Source of the DNA: CALZIK01 sp945787635
GTDB taxonomy: Bacteria; Acidobacteriota; Thermoanaerobaculia; Multivoradales; JAHEKO01
Direction: 5' to 3'
Assembly: GCA_947259725.1 (NCBI GenBank)
Contig: CAMYNM010000003.1
Location: forward strand, 1-64,000
DNA length: 64,000 bases
The notes beneath the pieces were generated by a model. It did not search any database, was not told where the DNA came from, and worked only from the letters and a program-made list of their open reading frames with translations. Shown one piece after another: positions 36,289 to 44,747 of this stretch. Position 1 is the stretch's first letter, and every line of letters starts with the position of its first letter. Made by a program: the position numbers and the translations under genes.

Positions 36289-36894
36289 TCAGCGCCGTTC
36301 GACGCCCCCTACACCGGGATTCCATCCCCGCTTCTCGAGAGCTTCGGCGAGCGCCTTGCGAGCCCTGTAGAGGTGGGTCTTGACGGTGCCCAGCGGCAGG
36401 TCCAGGATCCCGGAGATCTCCTCGTAGGAGAGATTCTGCTGAAAGCGCAACAAGAGGATTTCCGCGTACTCGGGGCGCAGTCGGACCAAAGCGCTCTCCA
36501 GGTCGCTCGCCAGCTCGCTCCGGGTGAAGTCGTCCTCCGGTGAGGCCCCGCGAGAGACCGCGGTGTTTGCGAGCGCCCAGCCGGCGTCCTCGTCTCGATC
36601 CGTACCATCCAAGGACACGGTCGGGACGCGTTTGCGGCGGACATGATCGATGGTGGAGTTGTGAGCGATCTTGAAGAGCCAGCTGGAGAACTTGCGGCTC
36701 CGGTCGAAAGACTCCAGGGCCCGAAACGCCTTGATGAAGGTCTCCTGGGTGAGATCCTCGGCGAGAGCGTGGTCTCGAACCATTCGCACGATGATCGAGA
36801 ACACCGGCCGCTGATAGGTCTCGAGCAGATGCTCATAGGCCATCTGTGAACCCTCGATGGCTTGACTGATCCAGTACCGTTCATTCTTTGCCAT
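36289..36894 (-). CDS. ECF sigma factor (RpoE/SigW-like)
   Basis: 201 residues. Region 2: YEHLLETYQRPVFSIIVRMV, DHALAEDLTQETFIKAFRAL and SWLFKIAHNSTIDHVRRKR. Region 4: LRPEYAEILLLRFQQNLSYEEISGILDLPLGTVKTHLYRARKAL. All landmark residues are present, so it should be functional. It leads an operon with a membrane protein and the bactofilin-like protein, suggesting control of envelope functions. Confidence 0.95.
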   Translation of the reverse strand: MAKNERYWISQAIEGSQMAYEHLLETYQRPVFSIIVRMVRDHALAEDLTQETFIKAFRALESFDRSRKFSSWLFKIAHNSTIDHVRRKRVPTVSLDGTDRDEDAGWALANTAVSRGASPEDDFTRSELASDLESALVRLRPEYAEILLLRFQQNLSYEEISGILDLPLGTVKTHLYRARKALAEALEKRGWNPGVGGVERR

Positions 36895-36933
36895 CCCAGG
36901 ACCGAGACCGAAATCGAAACCAACCGCCGTGCA

Positions 36934-37740
36934 TCAGGACCAGACGGAGACCAGGATCACCAGACCGAGCAGCACGCGATACGCGACAAAGAGCGAGTAG
37001 TCCTGTCGCTTGACCCACTTGATGAGGAACGTGACCGCCAGGTAGGCCGCGATTCCCGACGCCATGAAGCCGGCCACGAAATCGCCCAAGACTAGCCCTT
37101 GAGTACCGAGCGAGTCGAGAAACAGCAACTGCCTGATCGCCACCAAAAGGCTGACTGGAACCGCGAGCAGAAACGAGAATCTGGCTGCCGACGCCCTATC
37201 GTAGCCGAGCGCCAGCGCCACCGTCATCGTGATTCCGGCTCGGGAGGTCCCGGGCACCAGAGACAGCGCTTGCCCCAGCCCGATCAACAGGCCGTCCCGC
37301 AGGTTCATCTGCCCAAGGCGCCGCGATTTCGCGCCCATCCGGTCGGCGAGGAGAAGCAAAATACCGTAGAGGATCGAGGTGGTCGCGATCAGCACGGGCT
37401 CGCGCCCCGTGGTCTCGACGAAATCTTGAGCAAACCAGCCAAAGATCGCCACCGGTGCGGTGCCCAAGGCCAGTGCCGGACCCAGGCCGGGCGGAGGCTG
37501 GAAGTCCCCATCGCCAGCGTCCCGGCGGAAAAACGAGCGCGCCGCCTCGGCGAGATCACGGCGCAAGAAAAGCACGATGGCGACCATGGAGCCGAGATGC
37601 ACCGCGATATCGAAGAACAGCCCCTGGTCTTGCCAACCGAGGAAAAACGACGTCAGGATGACATGCGCCGACGAGCTGATCGGCAAGAACTCGGTGACGC
37701 CCTGCACCAGGCCCAGGATGATGGCTTGCGAACCGGTCAC
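36934..37740 (-). CDS. uppP: Undecaprenyl-diphosphatase
   Basis: 268 residues with about eight membrane helices. Active-site motifs are QGVTEFLPISSSAH (13-26) and PGTSRAGITMT (171-181). It dephosphorylates C55-PP so that the lipid carrier can be reused for peptidoglycan and LPS. GTG start. It precedes the ECF sigma gene by 40 bases in the same direction. Confidence 0.96.
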   Translation of the reverse strand: MTGSQAIILGLVQGVTEFLPISSSAHVILTSFFLGWQDQGLFFDIAVHLGSMVAIVLFLRRDLAEAARSFFRRDAGDGDFQPPPGLGPALALGTAPVAIFGWFAQDFVETTGREPVLIATTSILYGILLLLADRMGAKSRRLGQMNLRDGLLIGLGQALSLVPGTSRAGITMTVALALGYDRASAARFSFLLAVPVSLLVAIRQLLFLDSLGTQGLVLGDFVAGFMASGIAAYLAVTFLIKWVKRQDYSLFVAYRVLLGLVILVSVWS

Positions 37741-37928
37741 GGGCGCGAGGCCCCCCTTCCGGGCGAGCCCGAAGCGGGAGCGGCGCCAAAGCGGAAGGCC
37801 GTTGCGGGATTCAGAGTGTTTCCCCCTGCACCGCGCATTCTAAACAGAGTCGGGCGGCTGCGGGTACGGGCTCGAGTGCCCAGCCCTCCGGGCTCCGGCC
37901 GCTATACTGCTGCGGCCTAACCTTCGCC

Positions 37929-39494
37929 ATGCAACCCGGTTCCCAATTCTCCAGCGCCGATAGAGGGGATCTTCGACGTCGCGGCATTGCGATCCATGAG
38001 GCCGAGCGGCAGCTCGAGCTGTTGGGCCATCCGCCGGCACCGGTCACCTTGACGCGAGCCTGCCGACAGGGAGACGGAATCACCGTGCTGGAGCCCGAGG
38101 AATGGACCGAGCTCGAATCCAGCTGGAACCGATTCGCTCTCGAGGCTCGGCCGGTCAAGTTCGTGCCCGCCTCCGGCGCCGCGACCCGGATGTTCGCGTT
38201 CGCCAAGGCCGCGGAAGACGCGATGCGCGCCTCGGGTGCGACCGATCTCGCCGGTTTCGCCGCGAGCGGCGAGCTCAGCCCGATGACCGAGCTCCTCGAT
38301 CGGCTCGATGAGCTCCCCTTCTCCTCCGAGCTCGAACGGGCGGCGCTGGCACGCGGCACCAACCTGAGCGAGCTCCGACGGCGCCCGCTCGATCTGATCG
38401 GCCTCCTCACAAAGCCGGACGGATTGGCGTTGGCGTCGCTGCCCAAGGGGCTGATTCCGTTTCACCGCTACGGCAGCGAGTCACGCACCGCGCTCGAGGA
38501 GCACCTGCGTGAGGCCGCCCTCTACGTGCGCGGCCAAGGCGACACCGTAACGGTTCATCTGACCGTTTCACCCGAACATCGAAGGGCGTTCGAGACCGAG
38601 GCCGAGCGAGCCGCCCGGCTCGCGGGCGCCGCTCATCAAGCACGCTACGAGATCGAGTTTTCGACTCAGAATCCCGCCACCGACACCTTGAGTCTCGGCA
38701 GCGACAGCGCCCCGGTACGAAACGGCGAGGGGCTACTGGTCTTTCGCCCGGCCGGCCATGGAGCCCTCCTCGACAACCTGGGCGGCTTGGATGCCGAGGT
38801 GGTCTTCGTCAAGAACGTCGACAACGTCGCTCCCTCGAATCGGCACCCGAAGACCGCCGCCTGGAAGAGGCGCCTCGGGGGGCATCTACTGCGGCTCCGG
38901 CGAGACGTTTTCGCTCTGCTCGACAGGCTCGAGACACCGGGCGACGATCGCGCCGTCCGGGACGCCCTGGACTTCTTGCAACGCTGGTTCGCGCTGCGCC
39001 TCGCCGGGGAGCTCGAGGCAAACCCGCCGCACTCGATTCGAGCTCTTCTACTCGAGCGCCTCGACCGCCCGCTCCGGGTCGCGGGCATGGTCCCGAACCA
39101 GGGCGAGCCCGGCGGCGGCCCGTTCTGGACGGCCACCTCGGGGGGATTCGAGAGCGGCCAGATCGTCGAAGGCAGTCAAGTCGATCACGCTTCCGCCTCC
39201 CAGGTGGCGATCTTTGAAAGCTCGACCCACTTCAACCCGGTCGATCTGGTGTGCTCGCTCCGCGATCGGCGGGGAAGACCCTACGACCTCGCCACCTTCA
39301 TCGATCCGGATGCCAGCTTCGTCGCCGAAAAGCATCATGGCGGCAGAGCGATCCGGGCCCTCGAGCGGCCCGGCCTCTGGAACGGCGCCATGGCTCACTG
39401 GAACACGGCTTTCGTCGAAGTACCGCTTTCCACCTTCACTCCCGTGAAGACGCTGCTCGATCTGCTGCGACCGGAGCACCGGACGCAGACGTGA
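37929..39494 (+). CDS. DUF4301 protein
   Basis: 521 residues. VKFVPASGAATRMFAF (75-90) and VVFVKNVDNVAP match the DUF4301 family, which is best known in Bacteroidetes. The pattern resembles sugar nucleotidyltransferases (G..A.RM.P-like loop and a DNV metal-like site), so activation of a sugar phosphate is possible but not shown. No pathway neighbour. Its stop is 12 bases from the convergent glnA stop. Confidence 0.8.
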   Translation: MQPGSQFSSADRGDLRRRGIAIHEAERQLELLGHPPAPVTLTRACRQGDGITVLEPEEWTELESSWNRFALEARPVKFVPASGAATRMFAFAKAAEDAMRASGATDLAGFAASGELSPMTELLDRLDELPFSSELERAALARGTNLSELRRRPLDLIGLLTKPDGLALASLPKGLIPFHRYGSESRTALEEHLREAALYVRGQGDTVTVHLTVSPEHRRAFETEAERAARLAGAAHQARYEIEFSTQNPATDTLSLGSDSAPVRNGEGLLVFRPAGHGALLDNLGGLDAEVVFVKNVDNVAPSNRHPKTAAWKRRLGGHLLRLRRDVFALLDRLETPGDDRAVRDALDFLQRWFALRLAGELEANPPHSIRALLLERLDRPLRVAGMVPNQGEPGGGPFWTATSGGFESGQIVEGSQVDHASASQVAIFESSTHFNPVDLVCSLRDRRGRPYDLATFIDPDASFVAEKHHGGRAIRALERPGLWNGAMAHWNTAFVEVPLSTFTPVKTLLDLLRPEHRTQT

Positions 39495-39510
39495 TCAGAC
39501 AGGACGCTAG
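39494..39510 (-). repeat. Stop-anchored repeat, copy at glnA
   Basis: On the minus strand CTAGCGTCCTGTC; the TAG ends glnA. It shares 12 of 13 bases with the copy at 64-76. It fills the whole gap between convergent glnA and the DUF4301 gene. Confidence 0.45.
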
Positions 39511-40838
39511 TAGGCCTGCAGGTAGCGATCTTGCTCCCAGGGATGAACGTAACTGATGTAGTCCGCCCACTCCGCACGCTTTGCCTGCAGAAAATGGGCG
39601 CCGATGTGATCGCCGAGGGCTCCCATGATCACCTTGTCCTTCTCGAGGGCATCGAGCGCGCCGTTGAGGTCCGGCGGCAGCTCGTCGATCTTCCGGCGCT
39701 TCTTTTCACGCTGGCTCATCGCGAAGATGTTCTTGTTGACCGGAGGCCCGGCGTGCGCCTTGGTGGCGACGCCGTCGAGCCCCGCGGCCAGCATGACGGC
39801 GAACGCCAGATACGGATTGCATGAGGGATCGGGCACTCTGACTTCGCAGCGGGTGGACATGCCGCGCTTGGCCGGAACCCGAACGAGCGGGCTGCGGTTC
39901 TTCTCGGACCAGGCGATGTTGGTCGGCGCCTCGTAGCCCGGCACGAGGCGCTTGTAGGAGTTGACCAGTGGGTTGGTCACGGCGACGAACGACTTCGCGT
40001 GCCTCAAGATGCCGCCGATGTATCCCATCGCCACCTGGGAGAGCTCCCACTCCCCGGTCTTGGCGTAGAAGGCGTTTCTGCCGCGCCGGTCCAGCAGACT
40101 CTGGTGGACATGCATGCCCGAGCCGTTCACACCCAGCAGCGGCTTGGGCATGAACGTGGCGTGAAGACCGTGATCGCGGGCGACTTTCTTGACCACGAAC
40201 CTGAAGGTGGCCACCTTGTCGGCGCCGTCCACCGCCTCGGTGTATTTGAAATCGATCTCGTGCTGTCCGGGAGCGACCTCGTGGTGGGCGGCTTCGACCT
40301 CGAAGCCCATCGACTCGAGCACCACGACGATATCCCGTCGGCATTCCTCGCCGAGATCGACCGGGGTGAGGTCGAAGTAGCCGCCGACGTCGTGTGTTTC
40401 GACCAGAACTTCGCCGGCATTGTTCTTTTGAAAAAGGAAGAACTCCGCCTCCGGTCCGACCACCATCTTGTAGCCCCTGTCTTTCGCCATAGCCACCTGA
40501 CGCTTGAGCGCGAGGCGAGGGCAGCCCTCGAACTCTGCGCCGTCCGGGCGGTAGATATCGCAGATCAGCCTCGCGACCCGGGTGCCATCGCCGCTCGTCC
40601 AGGGATTGACCTGAAAGGTGTCGCTGTCCGGCACCAGCAGCATGTCCGACTCTTCAATACGGACGAAACCCTCGATCGACGAGCCGTCGAACATGATCTG
40701 ACCGTCGAGCGCCTTCTCGAACTGGCTGCGCGGGATCTCGACGTTCTTGAGAGTGCCCAAAAGATCGGTGAACTGAAGGCGCAAGAAACGCACTTTCTCA
40801 CGATTGACGGCTTTCAGAATCTCGGCTCGGCTGGTCAC
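39507..40838 (-). CDS. glnA: Glutamine synthetase, type I-alpha
   Basis: 443 residues. It makes glutamine from glutamate, ammonia and ATP. Blocks: FDGSSIEGF (50-58), GPEAEFFLF, ANHE-like VAPGQHEIDF, NGSGMHVHQSL, KRLVPGYEAPTNIAWSEKNRSPLVRVP. The length and lack of the Tyr adenylylation loop class it as GS-I-alpha (Bacillus type), usually feedback-inhibited rather than adenylylated. GTG start with AAGGGGAG ahead. Confidence 0.96.
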   Translation of the reverse strand: MTSRAEILKAVNREKVRFLRLQFTDLLGTLKNVEIPRSQFEKALDGQIMFDGSSIEGFVRIEESDMLLVPDSDTFQVNPWTSGDGTRVARLICDIYRPDGAEFEGCPRLALKRQVAMAKDRGYKMVVGPEAEFFLFQKNNAGEVLVETHDVGGYFDLTPVDLGEECRRDIVVVLESMGFEVEAAHHEVAPGQHEIDFKYTEAVDGADKVATFRFVVKKVARDHGLHATFMPKPLLGVNGSGMHVHQSLLDRRGRNAFYAKTGEWELSQVAMGYIGGILRHAKSFVAVTNPLVNSYKRLVPGYEAPTNIAWSEKNRSPLVRVPAKRGMSTRCEVRVPDPSCNPYLAFAVMLAAGLDGVATKAHAGPPVNKNIFAMSQREKKRRKIDELPPDLNGALDALEKDKVIMGALGDHIGAHFLQAKRAEWADYISYVHPWEQDRYLQAY

Positions 40839-40868
40839 AGTGCTCTCCCCTTTGTGTCGTTCGCGCGC

Positions 40869-40897
40869 AATTTAGAGGACAATCCGGCAAAAAGCAA
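40869..40897 (-). promoter_or_regulatory. Promoter of glnA
   Basis: On the minus strand TTGCTT (40897-40892), a 17-base spacer and TAAATT (40874-40869), ending 31 bases before the GTG. No clear sigma-54 site (GG-N10-GC) was found, despite the NtrC-type regulator in this window. Confidence 0.55.
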
Positions 40898-41040
40898 GGC
40901 ATTTCTGAAGTTTTGCGTCTAAAATTTACCCACAAGTTGCTTAAACCAGAGCTCAGCACGATCTAGGGCCGGCGCACCGCGCGGGCTCACGGCTATGCTA
41001 GGATCCTGCGGATTCGAACCGACCCGAACGGGAGAACACA

Positions 41041-41376
41041 TTGGGAGAGGACGCGATCAAACTGCCTCTACTCGGCTGGGAGCTTCCACGGCCCCGGAAG
41101 TGGGACATCGTCGCTCTCATCGCGCTCGTCGCGTCGGTTGGCTTGGCCGGCTTCAATCTTCAGGCTGCGCTCGGCCAGCCACCGGGCGCCTCGATCGCGG
41201 GCGGGCTCACGGCGACCATGGTGCTGGCTCAGTTGACCCTCTCGAGCTTGAGCCTTCTGGTGCTCGGTAAGACCGCCACGGAAGGCACGCTCTGGGGCAA
41301 CCTGATTGCGGTCGCCGCGCTTCTCGCCGGCGTCAGCGGAGTTCTGCTGGCCACGGCGCTCTGGGCCGTGGCTTGA
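41041..41376 (+). CDS. Small integral membrane protein, unknown
   Basis: 111 residues with three membrane helices (about 22-44, 54-76, 86-110) and a short basic N-terminus. TTG start behind GGGAGAAC. No family recognised. It precedes the TVP38 gene by about 100 bases and might be co-transcribed. Hydrophobicity pattern and codon use support a real gene. Confidence 0.6.
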   Translation: MGEDAIKLPLLGWELPRPRKWDIVALIALVASVGLAGFNLQAALGQPPGASIAGGLTATMVLAQLTLSSLSLLVLGKTATEGTLWGNLIAVAALLAGVSGVLLATALWAVA

Positions 41377-41480
41377 AGCGCGAGCAGTCACTCGGCTCGA
41401 TTTGAACCGCTCCCGATCAATATCCGTATCTTGTGCGAACCGAGCGGCCCGCTCCGATGGCGCGCCAGACTTGAAACGCC

Positions 41481-42200
41481 ATGCCTGAAGCGAGCTCCGA
41501 TACCACCGACCGGCGATCCGCTGCGATCAAGATCGTGGCGACTCTCGTGGCCCTGGCGGCGCTGGTCTGGCTCGGCCGCCAACTCGGCGCCTATGTGCCG
41601 GTGTTCGCCGAGTGGGTCGCGAGCCTGGGAGTCTGGGGCCCGCTGGTCTTCATCGCCGGCTACGCGCTCGCCACCGTCGGGTTCATACCCGGCTCCCTCT
41701 TGACGCTGGCGGCCGGCGCGATCTTCGGGCTGGCCAAGGGGACCATCGTCGTTTTCATCGGCGCGTCTCTTGGCGCCTGCGCGGCCTTTTTCGTCGCACG
41801 CTACCTCGCGCGCGGCTGGGTCGAACAGAAGCTCGAATCGAACCCCCGGTTCCGGACGATCGACCGGGCGGTGGCGCAGCAGGGTCGCAAGATCGTCTTT
41901 CTCCTCCGCCTGTCGCCGGTCTTTCCGTTCAACCTGCTCAACTACGCTCTCGGCCTGACCAAGGTCCGATTCGCCGACTATCTGGTGGCTTGCTTCGGCA
42001 TGATTCCCGGAACGTTTCTCTATGTCTACTACGGCAAGGCACTCGGCAGCCTCGCCGCGGTGGCCGGCGGAGCCGAAGTTGAACGCGATACCGGCTACTG
42101 GGTGGTCCTTGTACTCGGCCTGCTCGCGACGGTGATCGTGACCACGATCGTCACTCGGATCGCCAGAACGGCCCTTCGCCAGGAGGTCTCCGATGACTGA
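41481..42200 (+). CDS. TVP38/TMEM64 (DedA-superfamily) membrane protein
   Basis: 239 residues with about five membrane helices. The SNARE-associated/VTT motif is seen in GFIPGSLLTLAAGAIFGLAKG and RLSPVFPFNLLNYALGLTKV. Members are linked to lipid scrambling or selenite/metal uptake. It overlaps the following flavin oxidoreductase by 8 bases; this pair recurs in many bacteria and suggests a common redox or membrane function. Confidence 0.88.
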   Translation: MPEASSDTTDRRSAAIKIVATLVALAALVWLGRQLGAYVPVFAEWVASLGVWGPLVFIAGYALATVGFIPGSLLTLAAGAIFGLAKGTIVVFIGASLGACAAFFVARYLARGWVEQKLESNPRFRTIDRAVAQQGRKIVFLLRLSPVFPFNLLNYALGLTKVRFADYLVACFGMIPGTFLYVYYGKALGSLAAVAGGAEVERDTGYWVVLVLGLLATVIVTTIVTRIARTALRQEVSDD

Positions 42201-43779
42201 CCCGGGCACAAACGACCTTCGCGATCTGGATACCGAGCTGCGCGAGGTTCTCGAGCCACTGGACGATCACAACCGGCGCCTCCTCGACAACGTCCATCCG
42301 CTCGACTGGCGCAATCCGGAGCCCGCGGAGCGCTATCACCTGGTCGTCGTCGGCGGCGGCACGGCCGGCCTGGTCAGTGCCGCCGGGGCGGCGGGGCTGG
42401 GCGCCCGCGTCGCACTGGTCGAAAAGAGGCTCCTCGGCGGGGATTGCCTCAACTACGGCTGCGTTCCCTCCAAGGCGCTGATCAGCGCCGCCAGATCATG
42501 GCGATCCGCTCGCGGCCCCAGGAACTTCGTATCTCCCACGGCCGAGGGGCAAGGCGACTTCGGCGCGCCCCGAGCCGAAGGTCCGGGAGATTTCTCCAAG
42601 GTGATGGAGCGAATGCGTCGATTGCGAGCTGACATCAGCCGGCACGACAGCGCACGACGGTTTCGCGACCTCGGCGTGGACGTATTCATCGGCGAAGGTC
42701 GCTTCGTGGCGTCCGACGCGCTCGAAGTCGCCGGCAGGCGGCTGGTGTTCCGACGGGCGGTGATCGCCACGGGCGCCAGCCCCATGGTTCTTCCGATCCC
42801 CGGGCTCGCCGACAGCCAGTTCCTCACCAACGAAACCGTCTTCACCCTGAACGAGCTGCCGGAGAGACTCGCGATCATCGGCGGCGGGCCGATCGGATGC
42901 GAGCTGGCCCAGGCCTTTGCTCGCTTCGGAAGTCGAGTCTCGGTCTTCGATCTCGCGCCTCATGTTCTGTCGCGCGAGGATGCCGACGCCGCCGGGATCG
43001 TCCAGAACGCCCTGATCGAGGACGGAGTGGATCTGCAGCTCGGCGCTCAGATCCGAACCGTCGCCTCTGAAAGAGGCGAAACTACGGTCAGCTTCGGGCG
43101 CGACGGAGAAAAACAGGAGAAGCGCTTCGACAAGCTCCTTCTTGCGGTCGGCCGCGCCCCCAACGTGAACGCCATCGGCCTCGAGGCCGCCGGCGTCAAG
43201 TTCTCGAAGCAAGGTGTCGAGGTCGACGACCGCCTGCGGAGCTCGAACTCGCGGATCTACGCGGTCGGCGACGTCGCCTCCCGGTTCAAGTTCACCCACG
43301 TCGCTGACGCCTTGGCGCGAATCGCTATCCAGAACTCGCTCTTTTTCGGGCGCAAGAAGGCCAGCGACCTGGTGGTTCCCTGGTGCACCTACACCGATCC
43401 GGAGATCGCCCACGTCGGCCTCTACGAACAGGACGCCGAAGAGAAAGGCATCGAGGTCGAGACCCTGACGATTCCACTCTCGGACGTGGATCGCTCGGTG
43501 CTCGAAGGCAGGACCGAGGGTTTCCTCCGACTGCATGTTCGCAAGGGAAAAGACCAGATCCTCGGGGCCACTCTGGTGGCCGATCACGCCGGCGACATGC
43601 TCGGCGAGCTGTCCCTTGCGGTCACCAACAAGGTGGGCTTGAACCAGATCGCCGGCACCATCCACGCCTACCCGACCCAGGCCGAGGTGATCAAGAAAGC
43701 CGCGGACACCTGGCGCCGCGGCAAGCTGACGCCGACGGTGTCGAAGATCTTCGAGATCTTCTTCCGGGTCTTCAAGTAG
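42193..43779 (+). CDS. Mercuric reductase-like FAD disulfide oxidoreductase
   Basis: 528 residues. FAD-binding VVVGGGTAGLVSAAGAA (51-67), redox-active disulfide GGDCLNYGCVPSKALI (about 88-103), NAD(P) site AIIGGGPIGCELAQAFA, second FAD block RIYAVGDVA, and the C-terminal dimerisation domain with HAYPTQAEV. The mercury-binding C-terminal cysteines of MerA are absent, so substrate is unknown. A short Gly/Glu-rich insert with a near repeat (AEGQGDFGAP/AEGPGDFS, about 117-134) is unusual. Paired with the TVP38 gene. Confidence 0.9.
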   Translation: MTDPGTNDLRDLDTELREVLEPLDDHNRRLLDNVHPLDWRNPEPAERYHLVVVGGGTAGLVSAAGAAGLGARVALVEKRLLGGDCLNYGCVPSKALISAARSWRSARGPRNFVSPTAEGQGDFGAPRAEGPGDFSKVMERMRRLRADISRHDSARRFRDLGVDVFIGEGRFVASDALEVAGRRLVFRRAVIATGASPMVLPIPGLADSQFLTNETVFTLNELPERLAIIGGGPIGCELAQAFARFGSRVSVFDLAPHVLSREDADAAGIVQNALIEDGVDLQLGAQIRTVASERGETTVSFGRDGEKQEKRFDKLLLAVGRAPNVNAIGLEAAGVKFSKQGVEVDDRLRSSNSRIYAVGDVASRFKFTHVADALARIAIQNSLFFGRKKASDLVVPWCTYTDPEIAHVGLYEQDAEEKGIEVETLTIPLSDVDRSVLEGRTEGFLRLHVRKGKDQILGATLVADHAGDMLGELSLAVTNKVGLNQIAGTIHAYPTQAEVIKKAADTWRRGKLTPTVSKIFEIFFRVFK

Positions 43780-43871
43780 GGCCTGGGCCCGAAACACCAG
43801 GTCGCTCGCACGTACCGCAGTCGATCGCGGCTCACCGGCTCGACTCACTGCTTCGAAGCGAGAGAGGTACA

Positions 43872-43995
43872 CGCTGGCTTCTGCAGCCGGAAGATACAAG
43901 GCTTGCGACCGAGAGGTACCGGAAGCGTACTCAAGTACGCTGAGGACAACCTCGAGGGAGCGTAACGCCGTAGATTCTGGTTGCAGGAGCCAGCG
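43872..43995. repeat. Long imperfect palindrome between convergent genes
   Basis: Outer arms at 43872-43893 and 43974-43995 pair at about 19 of 22 positions. The centre AGCGTACTCAAGTACGCT (43924-43941) is an almost perfect 18-base palindrome. It lies in the 223-base gap between the flavin oxidoreductase and sdhB. It looks like a mobile or structured intergenic repeat; a single copy was seen. Confidence 0.55.
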
Positions 43996-44002
43996 AGGGC
44001 GG

Positions 44003-44740
44003 CTACTTGAAGCGGGAGCGCAAGTACTCCCGATTCATCTGCGCGATGAAATCGATCGAAATCCCCTTCGGGCAGACCGCTTCGCACTCGGCGAAGTTGG
44101 TGCAGCTGCCGAAGTAGCTCTCCATGACCTCGACCATCTTGGTCGCGCGGGCGAATCGCTCGGGCCTCCCCTGCGGCAGCTCGGCCAGATGCGAGATCTT
44201 CGCCGAGGTGAACAGCTGGGCGGCGCCGTTGGGGCACTGCGCGACGCACGCGCCGCAACCGATGCACTCGGCGGCATCCATCGCCCGCTCGGCGTCATCC
44301 CGGGGCACGGGGATCAGATTGGCTTCGGGAGCGCTACCGGTATTGACCGAAATGTACCCTCCGGCGCCGATAATCTCGTCGAACGGGCTGCGATCGACCA
44401 CCAGATCCTTGAGAATCGGAAACGCACGCGAACGAAACGGCTCCACTCGGATCTCGTCGCCGTCGCGGAACTTGCGCATGTGGAGCTGGCAGGTCGCGGT
44501 CCCCGATTCCGGGCCATGCGCAGAGCCGTTGATCATCACACCGCAGGAGCCGCAAATGCCCTCTCGGCAGTCATGGTCGAAAGCCACCGGCTCCTCGCCC
44601 GATTCGATCAACTCTTCATTCAAAACATCGAGCATCTCGAGAAACGACATATCCGGAGACACGTCGTCGCGAGCATAGGTCGCGAAGCTACCGCCGTCGT
44701 TCGCGTTCTTCTGCCGCCAGATGTGGAGTTTCAAACGCAT
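44003..44740 (-). CDS. sdhB: Succinate dehydrogenase iron-sulfur subunit
   Basis: 245 residues. [2Fe-2S] ligands in DCREGICGSCGVMINGSAHG; [4Fe-4S]/[3Fe-4S] ligands in ECIGCGACVAQCPNGA and GSCTNFAECEAVCPKGI. It passes electrons from SdhA to the quinone site. Start ATG 44740, seven bases past the sdhA stop. The type resembles Bacteroidetes/Acidobacteriota SdhB. Confidence 0.96.
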   Translation of the reverse strand: MRLKLHIWRQKNANDGGSFATYARDDVSPDMSFLEMLDVLNEELIESGEEPVAFDHDCREGICGSCGVMINGSAHGPESGTATCQLHMRKFRDGDEIRVEPFRSRAFPILKDLVVDRSPFDEIIGAGGYISVNTGSAPEANLIPVPRDDAERAMDAAECIGCGACVAQCPNGAAQLFTSAKISHLAELPQGRPERFARATKMVEVMESYFGSCTNFAECEAVCPKGISIDFIAQMNREYLRSRFK

Positions 44741-44747
44741 GACCGGC

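Noticed and set aside
40839..41040. Sigma-54 promoter for glnA
   Set aside because: No GG-N10-GC element at proper spacing; a sigma-70-type promoter fits better.
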